The notes: generated by a model from the letters alone, not told the origin. DNA of 64,000 nucleotides from Actinacidiphila cocklensis (GCF_907177275.1 NZ_CAJSLV010000072.1:1-64000), one strand, 5' to 3'. Positions 8,947 through 18,424 are shown, numbered from the stretch's first letter. Program-made: numbers and translations.

Positions 8947-10177
8947 GGGCCTGGCCGACGGTGCGCCCCACGCTCACCACGTCGCCGATGACGATCACGG
9001 CCGGCGGGCGTACGCCCTCCTCCGCGACCGTGCGGGCCACCGACGCCAGGGTGGCGTCCACCCGGCGCTGGGCGGCCGTGGTGCCCTCCTGGACCACCGC
9101 GACGGGAGTGCCGGCCGGGCGGCCGCCGGCGATCAGGGTGTCCGCGATGGCGCCGATCCGCTCCACGGCCATCAGCAGCACGAGGGTGCCGCGCATCCGG
9201 GCCAGCGCGGACCAGTCGACGAGCGAACGGGCGTCGTCGGGCGCGACATGGCCGCTGACCACGGTGAACTCGTGGGCGACGCCCCGGTGCGTGACCGGGA
9301 TGCCGGCGGCGCCCGGCACGCTGATGGAGCTGGAGATGCCCGGGACGACGGTCACCGCGATGCCCTCCGCCGCCAGCGCCTCCGCCTCCTCCATGCCGCG
9401 GCCGAAGACGTACGGGTCGCCGCCCTTGAGCCGCACGACGGCCTTGCCGGCCTTGGCGTGCTCGATCAGCGCGGCGTTGATGGCCTCCTGCGCCATCGCC
9501 CGTCCGTACGGGATCTTCGCCGCGTCGATCACCTCGACGTGCGGCGGGAGTTCGTCCAGCAGGTCGCGCGGGCCGAGCCGGTCGGCGATCACCACGTCCG
9601 CCTCGGCCAGCAGGCGGCGCCCGCGGACGGTGATCAGGTCGGGGTCACCGGGGCCGCCGCCGACCAGGGCGACGCCCGCGGTGCGCGCGCGGTGCCGCGG
9701 CGCGACCAGGCTGCCGTCCCGCAGGCCCTCGACGACCGCGTCCCGCACGGCGGCGGAGCGGCGCGGGTCCCGGCCGGTCAGCACGGCCACCGTCACGCCC
9801 TCGGTGCGGCCGGTGGCCGGCGTCCACGCGGTCGCCGCCTCGGCGTCGTCGCTGCGGACGCACCACACGCGGCGCTCCTCCGCCTCGGCGGAGGCCGCGG
9901 CGTTCGCGGCCGCGTCGGTGGAGGCGACCAGGGCGTACCAGGCCTCGGCCAGGTCGCCCGGGCGGTAGGCCCGGCGCTCCCAGCGCAGTTCGCCCGCGGC
10001 CGCCATCGCCTCGACCGACGCGGTGGCCTCAGGCGACACCACGACGATGTCCGCGCCCGCGGTCACCAGCGCCGGGAGCCGGCGCTGCGCGACCTGCCCG
10101 CCGCCGATCACCACGACGCGGCGGCCGCGCAGCCGCAGTCCGACCGGGTACGCCGGGGCGTCGTCCATCCGATCCAT
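8939..10177 (-). CDS. cobA: uroporphyrinogen-III C-methyltransferase with precorrin-2 dehydrogenase domain
   Basis: A 412-residue siroheme-synthase-like protein. Residues 1 to about 150 form a Rossmann NAD-binding precorrin-2 dehydrogenase domain (VVVIGGGQVAQRRLPALV). The rest is the SUMT methyltransferase with VALVGGGPGDPDLITVRG, VVRLKGGDPYVFGRG and GIPVTHRG. It would convert uroporphyrinogen III to precorrin-2 (and perhaps sirohydrochlorin) using SAM, feeding cobalamin and siroheme synthesis. A complete CysG is about 450 residues, so the dehydrogenase part is slightly short and ferrochelatase ability is uncertain. It lies downstream of cobT on the same strand, with a 483-base repeat-bearing gap between them. 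Confidence 0.87.
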   Translation of the reverse strand: MDRMDDAPAYPVGLRLRGRRVVVIGGGQVAQRRLPALVTAGADIVVVSPEATASVEAMAAAGELRWERRAYRPGDLAEAWYALVASTDAAANAAASAEAEERRVWCVRSDDAEAATAWTPATGRTEGVTVAVLTGRDPRRSAAVRDAVVEGLRDGSLVAPRHRARTAGVALVGGGPGDPDLITVRGRRLLAEADVVIADRLGPRDLLDELPPHVEVIDAAKIPYGRAMAQEAINAALIEHAKAGKAVVRLKGGDPYVFGRGMEEAEALAAEGIAVTVVPGISSSISVPGAAGIPVTHRGVAHEFTVVSGHVAPDDARSLVDWSALARMRGTLVLLMAVERIGAIADTLIAGGRPAGTPVAVVQEGTTAAQRRVDATLASVARTVAEEGVRPPAVIVIGDVVSVGRTVGQARG

Positions 10178-10341
10178 CGGGCTCGGCTCCCTCGCGTGAA
10201 CAGTGCTTTCCGGCTGATCTTACGTTCTGGCGCCGCCCCGATACCCGGTGGCCCGGGGAGGACTGTGCGCTTTGGCCCGCGCCACGAGGTGGGTGCCCCT
10301 TGCGGTGGCCCGCGCGCCTCTCCCCCGGTGGTGGGTTGCGC

Positions 10342-10520
10342 GCGCAGTTCCGCCCCCAGAGCTTCGCCTGGAGGTACCCCCAGCGCCGCTGAAAAACGCT
10401 CACCCTCTCCGCGGAGGGCAAGCCCCTGCCAGGGGCGAACCCTGTGCGCGGGAGGACGCAGGCCGAAAAGGGGCGCTGGGGGTAGGTACCCCAGGCGAAG
10501 CCCTGGGGGCGGAACTGCGC
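10342..10520. repeat. long intergenic inverted repeat with CCCCCAGAGCTTCGCCTGG core
   Basis: The gap 10178-10660 between cobT and cobA holds no gene but a large inverted repeat. One arm at about 10342-10387 starts GCGCAGTTCCGCCCCCAGAG. The other at 10472-10520 ends GGGGGCGGAACTGCGC. Smaller nested hairpins lie between them (for example CCTCTCCGCGGAGG and GCCCCTGCCAGGGGC). The same blocks recur near 2.6 kb and 60.1 kb. The arms can fold into a very stable stem and may uncouple cobT from cobA expression, which is inference. Confidence 0.72.
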
Positions 10521-10660
10521 GACCAGCCCTGGCGGCGGATCAGGCGACATGCCGCGGCAAGTGGCACCCACCTGAGGTCGGCGCGGAGAACTGTGCGCGG
10601 AGAACTGTGCGCGCAGGCCCCGCGAGGGGCACGCGTTGGCGTGCCCCTCCCGGGGAGGGG

Positions 10661-13600
10661 CTAGGCCTTCTCCGTGACGCCTGCCGCGTCGAACGTGGCG
10701 ACCTCGTGCATGACGCGGGCGGCGCTCTGGACGAGGGGGAGGGCGAGAAGCGCACCCGTGCCCTCGCCCAGGCGCAGGTCGAGGTCGACCAGCGGCCGCA
10801 GGCCGAGGGTGGTCAGGGCCGCGACGTGGCCCGGCTCGGCACTGCGGTGCCCGGCGATGCACGCGGCGAGCACCTCCGGTGCGATCGCGCGGGCGACGAG
10901 CGCCGCCGCCCCCGCGCTGACCCCGTCGAGGATCACCGGTGTGCGCAGCGCGGCCGCGCCGAGCAGCAGGCCGACCATCGCGGCGTGTTCGAGGCCGCCG
11001 ATCGCGGTGAGGACCGCGATCGGGTCGTCAGGGTCGGGCCGGTGCAGGTCGAGTGCGCGCCGGACGACGTCCACCTTCCTGGCGTGCATCTCGTCGTTGA
11101 TCCCGGTGCCGCGCCCGGTGACCTCCGCCGGGTCGACCCCGGTGTAGACGGCGATCAGCGCGGCCGACGTCGTGGTGTTGGCGATGCCCATCTCACCGGT
11201 GAGCAGCGCCTTGTTGCCGGCGGCCACCAGGTCGCGGGCGGTCTCGATGCCGACCTCGATGGCGCGCAGCGCCTCCTCGCGGGTCATCGCGGGACCGACC
11301 GTGAAGTCGGCGGTGCCAGGCCGTACCTTGCGCGGCAGCAGCCCGGGTGTACCGGGCAGCTCCGAGGCGACGCCGACGTCGATGACGCAGACCTCCGCCC
11401 CGACCTGGTTGGCGAAGGCGTTGCAGACCGCCCCGCCGCCGAGGAAGTTGGCGACCATCTGCCCGGTGACCTCCTGCGGCCACGCGGTGACGCCCTGGGC
11501 GTGCACCCCGTGGTCGCCGGCGAAGATCGCCACCGCCGCGGGCTCTGGGATGGGCGGCGGGCACTGCCGGGACAGGCCGCTGAGCTGCGCGGAGATGATC
11601 TCCAGCATGCCCAGCGCGCCGGCCGGCTTGGTCATCCGCTTCTGCCGCTCCCACGCCTCGCCGAGCGCCTTGGCGTCCAGCGGGCGGATGCCGCGCAGCG
11701 TCTCCTCCAGCAGGTCGTGCGGCTCCTCGCCGGGCAGCGCCCGGTTGCCGTACTCCTCGTCGTGCACCACCCAGGACAGCGGGCGGCGCTGCGACCAGCC
11801 GGCCTGCATCAGCTCGGGCTCTTCGGGGAACTCGTCGACGTACCCGACGCACAGGTAGGCGACGACCTCCAGGTGCTCGGGCAGGCCGAGCTCCGCGACC
11901 ATCTGGCGCTCGTCGAAGAAGCTGACCCAGCCGACGCCGAGCCCTTCCGCGCGGGCGGCGAGCCACAGGTTCTCCACCGCGAGCGCCGAGGAGTACGGCG
12001 CCATCTGCGGCTGGGTGTGCCGTCCGAGGGTGTGCCGGCCGCCGCGGGTCGGGTCCGCGGTCACCACGATGTTGACCGGGGTGTCGAGGATCGCCTCGAT
12101 CTTCAGCTCGCGGAACTGCCGGGCGCGGCCCTTGGGCAGCGACTTCGCGTACGCCTCGCGCTGGGCCATGGCCAGCTCGTGCATCTTCTCGCGGGTCTTC
12201 TCCGAGCGGATGACGACGAAGTCCCACGGCTGCGAGTGGCCGACGCTGGGCGCGGTGTGGGCCGCCTCCAGGACGCGCAGCAGCACGTCGTGCGGGATCG
12301 GGTCGGAGCGGAAGCCGTTGCGGATGTCGCGGCGCTCCCGGATGACCCGGTGCACCGCGTCCCGCACGGCGGGCTCGTACGCCTCCGCCGGCTCCGAGGC
12401 CTCGGCCTCCGCGGCCCTGGCCTCGGCCCGGCGGGCGGCCCTGCGGCCCTTGGGGGCGGCGTCCGCGGTCTCCGGTGCGGCCTCTGCGGGTGCGTCGGCG
12501 GTCACGGGCGCGGCTTCTTCCGCGGCCTGCTCGGGCGACGGTGCCGCGTGTGCGCGCGCCGCACGCCGGACGGTACGGCCCTCGGGCACCTCGACGGGGA
12601 CAGCCGCGGCTGCGGCGGGCTCCTCGTCGGGCGCGGCCTGGACCTCGGCCGCAACGGGCGCTGCCAGCACGGCCGGTACGGCGTCCGCCGCGGCCTCGGC
12701 GGGAGCGGCCGGTGAACCGGTGTCCTGGGCGGGGGCGTTGCTCGCGGCCGCCACCAGGGAGGCGAGGTTGGCGGTGCCGGTCGCCGCGAAGGCGGGTCCT
12801 GCCGGCGGGGCCGACAGGTCGAGACCGATCGGCGGTGTCGGGCCGACGGCCTGCAGCGCCCCTGACAGTGCGGCCGCGGGACCCGACAGGGCCGGGCCTG
12901 CCTGCGCCGCGTGCTCCTCGGCAGGCGCGGGCTCCCCCGCGTCCCCTTCCGCGGCGACGGGCGGCAGCGGCTCGGCCACCACCGGCTCGTCCACGACCGG
13001 TACGCCCGCACCCGCCGAATCGTCCAGGGCCGGAAGGACCGGTACGGGGGCCGGTTCCGCCCCACCCGCCACGGGCCCGGCGGGCTCAGCGCCTCCGGCC
13101 GGAGCGGACGGTACGGGCACCTGCTCGGCTCCACCGGCCACGGGCCCGGCCGGCTCAGCGGCACCCGCGGCCACCGCCACCTGCTCGACCGCCACCGGCT
13201 CGTCGACGACCGGCACGCCGGCAACCGGCGTGGGCGGTACGGCGGCCTGCCCTGCCGTGTCCGCCGTGAGCGCGACGGGCTCGGCGCCGGGAGCCGCGTC
13301 GGCCTCCGCGGCCGGGACCGCGGGAGCGCCGGCGTACGGCGTCTGCTCCGCCGCCGGTTCCGGCTCCGCCGGGGCGAAGGCCAGGATCGGCTCGGGGGCC
13401 GGCTGGGAGGGGATCACGCTGTCGGCGTGCGGGATCAGCGACTGCTGGGACGGGGTATGCGCCGCGGGCCAGGCACTGCCCGGGGTCAGGGTCGCCGGGT
13501 CGGCGGACTCGCCGGTCTGCTGGGCGGGGATGCCGTGGACGTCGTCCTGGGGCACGTCGAGGTATTCGGGACCCGAGGTGGGCGGACCGCCCTGCAGCCT

Positions 13601-14080
13601 GACCGGGGTCGGTACCGGGGTGCCGCCCTGGGCGGGGCCGCGGTCGGCGAGGGAGCGGACGGAGACGCCGCCGCTGGGGGTGTCGTTGACCGGCGGGCCC
13701 ATGTGCAGCGGGCGGCGCGGGGCGGCGGGGGCCGCGGGGGCGGATGACGGGGTGTCAACTCCCTGCGGGGTGCCGTAGTCGGGCGCGGGGGTCTCCGCGA
13801 CGGGGAGCGGCTGCGGCGGCACCGGCTGCGGGTCGCTCCAGGTGCCCTGCGGTCCCGGCATGAGCAGGACGTCTTCGTCGTCGTCGAGCCCGGCGCCGGG
13901 GGCGGCGGGCTGGTCGAGGTAGGTGTAGGCGGGAGCGCCGAGTTCGGCGGGCTCCTCCGTGCCCCAGCCGGGTGCGGTGGCCTGCGGTGCGCCGAGTGCG
14001 TCGGTGTGCGGCTGCGGAGCCGCTTCACCGACCGCGTTCTCCGGCAGCCCCTCGCCGGGGATCTGACCGGTGTCCGTCAT
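10661..14080 (-). CDS. cobT: BluB-CobT fusion: DMB synthase plus NaMN:DMB phosphoribosyltransferase
   Basis: A 1139-residue three-part protein. Residues 1 to about 570 are low-complexity Pro/Ala/Glu sequence with no fold. Residues about 573-775 are a nitroreductase-fold BluB domain (RRDIRNGFRSDPIP, SVGHSQPWDFVVIRSEKTRE, GWVSFFDERQMVAELG) that would make 5,6-dimethylbenzimidazole from FMNH2. Residues about 797-1139 are CobT (IFAGDHGVHAQGVTAW, GEMGIANTTTSAAL, RLGEGTGALLALPL), which makes alpha-ribazole phosphate. The ATG at 14080 has GAGGGG five bases upstream. The 293-base gap to cobL (14081-14373) shows no gene and no recognisable cobalamin riboswitch. Confidence 0.9.
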   Translation of the reverse strand: MTDTGQIPGEGLPENAVGEAAPQPHTDALGAPQATAPGWGTEEPAELGAPAYTYLDQPAAPGAGLDDDEDVLLMPGPQGTWSDPQPVPPQPLPVAETPAPDYGTPQGVDTPSSAPAAPAAPRRPLHMGPPVNDTPSGGVSVRSLADRGPAQGGTPVPTPVRLQGGPPTSGPEYLDVPQDDVHGIPAQQTGESADPATLTPGSAWPAAHTPSQQSLIPHADSVIPSQPAPEPILAFAPAEPEPAAEQTPYAGAPAVPAAEADAAPGAEPVALTADTAGQAAVPPTPVAGVPVVDEPVAVEQVAVAAGAAEPAGPVAGGAEQVPVPSAPAGGAEPAGPVAGGAEPAPVPVLPALDDSAGAGVPVVDEPVVAEPLPPVAAEGDAGEPAPAEEHAAQAGPALSGPAAALSGALQAVGPTPPIGLDLSAPPAGPAFAATGTANLASLVAAASNAPAQDTGSPAAPAEAAADAVPAVLAAPVAAEVQAAPDEEPAAAAAVPVEVPEGRTVRRAARAHAAPSPEQAAEEAAPVTADAPAEAAPETADAAPKGRRAARRAEARAAEAEASEPAEAYEPAVRDAVHRVIRERRDIRNGFRSDPIPHDVLLRVLEAAHTAPSVGHSQPWDFVVIRSEKTREKMHELAMAQREAYAKSLPKGRARQFRELKIEAILDTPVNIVVTADPTRGGRHTLGRHTQPQMAPYSSALAVENLWLAARAEGLGVGWVSFFDERQMVAELGLPEHLEVVAYLCVGYVDEFPEEPELMQAGWSQRRPLSWVVHDEEYGNRALPGEEPHDLLEETLRGIRPLDAKALGEAWERQKRMTKPAGALGMLEIISAQLSGLSRQCPPPIPEPAAVAIFAGDHGVHAQGVTAWPQEVTGQMVANFLGGGAVCNAFANQVGAEVCVIDVGVASELPGTPGLLPRKVRPGTADFTVGPAMTREEALRAIEVGIETARDLVAAGNKALLTGEMGIANTTTSAALIAVYTGVDPAEVTGRGTGINDEMHARKVDVVRRALDLHRPDPDDPIAVLTAIGGLEHAAMVGLLLGAAALRTPVILDGVSAGAAALVARAIAPEVLAACIAGHRSAEPGHVAALTTLGLRPLVDLDLRLGEGTGALLALPLVQSAARVMHEVATFDAAGVTEKA

Positions 14081-14373
14081 GCGTGCCCCTCGCCCATCGG
14101 TTTCGCTCCTTCCAGCCGCTGCACCGCGCACAACCCACCCCCCACGGACTCCAACGAGCGTGCATGGGATGCGGCACGTCGGCCGCCGGGACGCCGGAAT
14201 TTTCGACACCCCGTCAACGCACGACGACGGCACAACGATCCGTCAGCCTACCCCCCGGGGCACCGACGACCGTGCCGAAGTCCGCACCTCGGGACGTATC
14301 TCACAATGCCCGTGCCGGCAGGGCTCCGACCGGCGCAAACACCGCCGGGGAAGGGTCATTGATCATGGACAGG

Positions 14374-15624
14374 TCAGCGTCGGGTGCCGCACAGCACGAA
14401 GTCCGTGGAGCGGTCCCGCTCGTCCCATCCCGAGCCCAGTTCGACCGACTGCAGCAACATGCGTTCGACGGTGTAACCGCCCTCGGTGAGCGCCCTGTCG
14501 ACGGCCTCCGCGGCGTCCCTGGTGGCCGCCGAGGCGACGATGCGCTCGGGGCGGCGGGCGGCGCAGGCGGCGACCACGGCGGCGTCGGCGCAGCCGATCC
14601 TGACCACGTCCGGCTCCGGCAGGTCTTCGAGCGCCTGCGGCGCGGTGCCGTGCACGACCTGGACCTGGACGCCGCTGCGGCGGGCGGTGGCGGTGATCCA
14701 GTCGCAGGCGTCGGCGTCGCGGTCGACGGCGATGACGGCGGCCCCGAACCGGGCGGCCTCCACCGCGACGGCCCCGTCCGCGGAGCCGATGTCCCATACG
14801 AGGTCGCCGGTTCGCGGGCCGAGCCTGGCGAGTTGCACGGCGCGCACGTGGGCCGGCACGTCGCCGCCGTACTCGGAGGCGGGCAGCGCCCAGCCGCGTA
14901 CGGGGCCGGGGAAGCCGGGGTCGCGGCCGGCGATCCAGCCGCCGGCGCCGGGCCTGGCCACCGCGGAGCCGGGGGCGGGCAGCGGGGCGGCGCCGAGTGC
15001 GGCGATACCCGGGGCGGAGGTGCTGCCGCCGACGACGAGCACGACGTTGGGGTCGCGCCAGATGTGGTCGGCGACCTTGTCCGAGGTCAGGACGGAGATC
15101 TGCTCCTGCTCGGTGCCCAGGGCCTCGCAGATGACGAAGGTGCGGTGCACTCCGGCGAGCAGCAGGGCGACTTCCGCGGGTCCCGCGCCCGGCGCGGTGA
15201 GCACCGCGACCTTGGGGTAGGAGCGGCAGACGTTGACCGCGCGGCGCAGGGTGCGGCTGGTGGCGACGACCACCCGTGCGTCGTCCCAGGGCATGCCGGC
15301 GCGGGCGAAGGCCCGGGCGACGGCGGAGACGCCGGGGATGACCTCGATCTCCAGGCCGTGTTCGGGGTCGCGCAGGGCGCGGACCACGCCGAAGAAGCCG
15401 GGGTCGCCGTCGGCGAGGACGACGGCGGTGCCGCGGTGCCCCGCGATCCTGCGGGCGGCGATGTCGATACTGCCGAGCACGATGTGCTCGGCCTGCGCGG
15501 GGACGTAGGGCAGGGCCAGGTGATGGCGGGTGCCGGCCACGAGGGTGGCCGCGTCCAGCGCGGCGCGGGCGGCGTCGGACGGCGGGGAGCCGTCCCATCC
15601 GATCACGGTGACCCGGTCGGCCAT
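14374..15624 (-). CDS. cobL: precorrin-6Y C5,15-methyltransferase (decarboxylating)
   Basis: A 416-residue fusion of the two halves of CobL. Residues 1 to about 200 are the CbiE-like SUMT-fold C5 methyltransferase (VTVIGWDGSPPSDAAR, LADGDPGFFGVVRAL, IEVIPGVSAVARAFARAG). Residues about 230-416 are the CbiT-like class I methyltransferase and decarboxylase (VWDIGSADGAVAVEAAR). The full-length protein would methylate precorrin-6B at C5 and C15 and remove the acetate side chain at C12. It is the first of the leftward cob genes in the window, upstream of cobT and cobA. Confidence 0.9.
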   Translation of the reverse strand: MADRVTVIGWDGSPPSDAARAALDAATLVAGTRHHLALPYVPAQAEHIVLGSIDIAARRIAGHRGTAVVLADGDPGFFGVVRALRDPEHGLEIEVIPGVSAVARAFARAGMPWDDARVVVATSRTLRRAVNVCRSYPKVAVLTAPGAGPAEVALLLAGVHRTFVICEALGTEQEQISVLTSDKVADHIWRDPNVVLVVGGSTSAPGIAALGAAPLPAPGSAVARPGAGGWIAGRDPGFPGPVRGWALPASEYGGDVPAHVRAVQLARLGPRTGDLVWDIGSADGAVAVEAARFGAAVIAVDRDADACDWITATARRSGVQVQVVHGTAPQALEDLPEPDVVRIGCADAAVVAACAARRPERIVASAATRDAAEAVDRALTEGGYTVERMLLQSVELGSGWDERDRSTDFVLCGTRR

Positions 15625-15788
15625 CGTCGTCTGCCTCCATGCCGTGGGTCGCGGGGGTGCCGGTGGAGCCCTCTCGGAAGGGGCGGAGGGAAGGCCCGGG
15701 TGAGAACCCTAACCCGACCGGGTGTACGAGGGTGTGCCGCGTGCGGTGCGGATGTGCGCACACCGCTCCGGGCGGCCGCCGGCGCAGG

Positions 15789-16508
15789 TCAGCGGCGGTG
15801 GGCGGCGGCGCTGTAGTCGGCGCTGTAGTCGGCCTGGCCGCGGTAGGCGGTGTACGCGCTGTCGTAGCCGGAGTCGTAGCCGTCGGCGCGGCCCGCGGGG
15901 TCGTCCAGCTCGTCGGCGTCGTCCACGTCCTCCGGGAGCAGGCTCCACACCAGCAGGTCGGTGCGGGTCTCGGCCCAGTGGCCGTGCGGGTCGTCGTCGG
16001 GCCTGCTGCGGATGATGCCGGCGTTGCGCAGCACCCCCTCGCTGATGCAGCCGATCTTCTGCGCGACCTGCTGCGAGGCGGTGTTGTCCGCGGCGGTGCG
16101 CAGTTCGACCCGCTCGAAGCCCTGGGTGCCGAACAGCCAGCGGACGACGGCGAGCACCGACTCGCCCGCGTATCCCTCACCGCGCGCCCAGGACGCGGTC
16201 AGGTAGCCGATCTCGGTGCCGCGGATGCGCCAGTCGGTGTTCTGCAGCTGGACCGTGCCGACCAGCCGCTGGGTGAGCATCTCGGTCACGGCGAGCACCA
16301 GCCCGCGGCCGCTGCGCCGCTCGGCGGGGCCCGCGGAGGTGACGAAGGTGCGGGCGTTCGCCTCGGTGTACGGCCACGGCACACCGGTCCAGGCGGTCAC
16401 CAGGTCGTCGTTCATCATCTCCACGAGCTCGGGGATGTCGGCCTCGTCGTACGGGCGCAGCACCAGCCGCTCGGTACTGAGCGAGATGTCCGGAAAGGTG
16501 GAGGTCAT
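15789..16508 (-). CDS. GNAT-family acetyltransferase (RimJ/RimL type) with Tyr/Asp-rich tail
   Basis: Residues 1 to about 180 form a GNAT domain of the RimJ/RimL type, starting with SLSTERLVLRPYDEADIPEL. Acetyl-CoA loop sequence is GYLTASWARGEGYAGESV, and ELRTAADNTASQQVAQKIGC is the typical C-terminal strand-helix. From about residue 190 a low-complexity acidic and Tyr-rich tail follows (DDADELDDPAG, then repeats of DSGYDSAYTAY type) that is not part of the GNAT fold. Substrate is unknown; N-terminal protein acetylation or small-molecule acetylation are possible. Confidence 0.83.
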   Translation of the reverse strand: MTSTFPDISLSTERLVLRPYDEADIPELVEMMNDDLVTAWTGVPWPYTEANARTFVTSAGPAERRSGRGLVLAVTEMLTQRLVGTVQLQNTDWRIRGTEIGYLTASWARGEGYAGESVLAVVRWLFGTQGFERVELRTAADNTASQQVAQKIGCISEGVLRNAGIIRSRPDDDPHGHWAETRTDLLVWSLLPEDVDDADELDDPAGRADGYDSGYDSAYTAYRGQADYSADYSAAAHRR

Positions 16509-16695
16509 TCACTGCTCCGTAACCAGGGCCTAGGTGGATTGCACAGCATGCAGCATCGCGCGCGGCACCCGCCGGGCAGGGTCGCCGCGGGCGGCCGGCG
16601 GCGGACGGAGCGGCGAACGCCCTTCCAGAGTAGGGCGGATGCCCTTCAGGGCGGGTATCCGTGGGAGTCATCCGATCCTGCTACCGTCAGCCCGC

Positions 16696-17496
16696 GTGAC
16701 GGTGCACCACGCAGCAGGAGTCGGTTATCAGCGGGCCGCCGGGGTCTACGAGCGCTCCCGGCCCTCCTATCCGCTCGCCGCGCTCGCCGCGCTCGCCGAC
16801 GCGCTGCCGCTGGAGGCGGGCCGTACGGTGGTCGATCTCGGCGCGGGGACCGGCAAGTTCACCCGGTTGCTGGCGCTGACCGGCGCCGAGGTGCTGGCGG
16901 TGGAGCCGGTCAAGGAGATGCGCGAGACGCTGGCGGAGCTGCTGCCGGGGGTTGCGGTGACGGCGGGCACGGCGGAGGCGACCGGGCTGCCCGACGGGTG
17001 CGCGGACGCGGTGGTGGCCGCGCAGTCCTGGCACTGGTTCGAGGAGCGGGCGGCGCTGGCCGAGGTGGAGCGGCTGCTGCGGCCGTCGGGTGTGCTGGCG
17101 CTGGTGTGGAACACCTACGACACGTCGGTGCCGTGGGTGCGGGACTTCCAGGACATCTACTTCCGGCTGGCGCCGCGCGACCTGCCCAGCCCGCCGCTGA
17201 CGTCGGCGCTGGGCGACGCGGGTCCGGGCGGCGGCTGGCGCAAGGCGTTCGAGGCGCAGGCCGCGGGCTGGGGCGAGATGTCGGAGCGGCACTGGCCGAA
17301 CCCGTACTCGACGACGGTGGACGACGTGGTGGAGCGGATGATGTCCTCCAGCCACATCGCGGTGCTGGACGCGGGGGCGCAGGCGCAGGTGCGCGCCGAG
17401 GTGGAGGCGGTGCTCGGCGCGCACGACGCGACGCGGGTCAGCGGCGCGATAGAGATGCCCTACACCACGGACGTCTACTGGCTGCGGCGCGGCTGA
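16696..17496 (+). CDS. class I SAM-dependent methyltransferase, 266 aa
   Basis: A Methyltransf_11-type protein. Motif I is VVDLGAGTGKFTRLLA (residues about 44-59), followed by an acidic loop at VLAVEPVKEM and post-I/II sequence VVAAQSWHWFEERAAL. It resembles proteins annotated as generic small-molecule methyltransferases. The GTG at 16696 is taken as the start because the longer upstream frame is GC-skew noise; GTG 16702 is an alternative. It stands alone, divergent from the GNAT gene and convergent with metQ. Substrate unknown. Confidence 0.82.
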   Translation: MTVHHAAGVGYQRAAGVYERSRPSYPLAALAALADALPLEAGRTVVDLGAGTGKFTRLLALTGAEVLAVEPVKEMRETLAELLPGVAVTAGTAEATGLPDGCADAVVAAQSWHWFEERAALAEVERLLRPSGVLALVWNTYDTSVPWVRDFQDIYFRLAPRDLPSPPLTSALGDAGPGGGWRKAFEAQAAGWGEMSERHWPNPYSTTVDDVVERMMSSSHIAVLDAGAQAQVRAEVEAVLGAHDATRVSGAIEMPYTTDVYWLRRG

Positions 17497-17511
17497 GCGC
17501 GGACACCGGGA

Positions 17512-17543
17512 CGGGTCCGCGGCCGGTGCGGGCCGCGGACCCG
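17512..17543. terminator. bidirectional hairpin terminator between methyltransferase and metQ
   Basis: CGGGTCCGCGGCC (17512-17524) and GGCCGCGGACCCG (17531-17543) form a perfect 13-bp stem with a 6-base loop. It lies in the 52-base gap between two convergent genes, where a shared terminator is expected. There is no T-run, as is common in Streptomyces. Confidence 0.7.
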
Positions 17544-17548
17544 TGCCG

Positions 17549-18424
17549 TCAGGCGGCGGGGGTGCCGAAGGCGGGGATCACCGCGCCCTTGAAGGTGTCC
17601 TTGATGTACTGCTCGACCTGGGGCGAGTTGAGCAGCCTGACCAGCTTCTGCACCCGGGGGTCGCTCTCCTGGCCCTGCTTGACCACCAGGATGTTGGCGT
17701 AGGGGTTGCCCTGCGCCTTCTCCAGCACCAGGGCGTCCTTGACGGGGCTCAGGCCGCCCTCGATGGCGTAGTTGCCGTTGATCACGCCGGCGTCCACGTC
17801 GCCCAGCGAGCGGGGCAGCTGGGCGGCCTCCAGCTCCTTGAACTTCAGGTGCCTGGGGTTGGACGTGACGTCGGCGGGCGTCGCGGTCTGGCCGGTGCCG
17901 GACTTGAGCGTGATCAGGCCGTTGGCGGCGAGCAGGTCCAGGGCGCGGGCCTCGTTGGTCGTGTCGTTGGGCACGGCCACGCTTGCGCCGTCCTTGAGCG
18001 CGGACAGCGCGGTGATCTTGTGCGAGTACACGCCGAGCGGTTCGAGTTCGACGTCGGCGACGGCCACCAGGTGGGTGCCGTTCTTCTTGTTGAAGTCGTC
18101 CAGGTAGGGCTTGTGCTGGAAGAAGTTCGCGTCGACCTGGCCCTGCTCGGTGGCGGTGTTGGGCAGGACGTAGTCGGAGAACTCCTTGACCTGGAGGTCG
18201 AGTCCCGCGCTCTTGGCGAGGTGGTCGCGCACGTAGTCCAGGATCTGGGCGTGCGGGGTGGGGCTGGCGGCGACGACCAGCGGGGCGGACGCGTCCTTGG
18301 CGGCCTTGCGGTCGTCCTTGCTCGACGTGCCGGCGTCGGAGCCGGAGGAGCCGCAGGCGGACAGGCCGAGCGCGAGGGCTCCGGCGACGAGGGCGGCGGC
18401 GGTGATCTTGGCGGTGCTACGCAC
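17549..18424 (-). CDS. metQ: methionine ABC transporter substrate-binding lipoprotein
   Basis: A 291-residue lipoprotein of the NlpA/MetQ family. A signal peptide ends in the lipobox LSACG. The mature protein has the family blocks SPTPHAQILDYVRDHLAK, EFSDYVLPNTATEQGQVDAN, FQHKPYLDDFN and VPNDTTNEARALDLLA. The GTG at 18424 follows AAAGAGG at a normal distance. It is the last gene of a leftward metN-metI-metQ operon, and would deliver methionine (D or L) to the MetI-MetN complex on the outer membrane face. Confidence 0.93.
   Translation of the reverse strand: MRSTAKITAAALVAGALALGLSACGSSGSDAGTSSKDDRKAAKDASAPLVVAASPTPHAQILDYVRDHLAKSAGLDLQVKEFSDYVLPNTATEQGQVDANFFQHKPYLDDFNKKNGTHLVAVADVELEPLGVYSHKITALSALKDGASVAVPNDTTNEARALDLLAANGLITLKSGTGQTATPADVTSNPRHLKFKELEAAQLPRSLGDVDAGVINGNYAIEGGLSPVKDALVLEKAQGNPYANILVVKQGQESDPRVQKLVRLLNSPQVEQYIKDTFKGAVIPAFGTPAA

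Noticed and set aside
9248-12715. An 1155-residue open frame on the plus strand
   Set aside because: It runs antisense to cobA and cobT, with no protein-like pattern. The minus-strand genes have clear motifs.
14081-14373. A cobalamin riboswitch between cobL and cobT
   Set aside because: No B12-box-like or coenzyme-B12 core sequence could be found on the minus strand.
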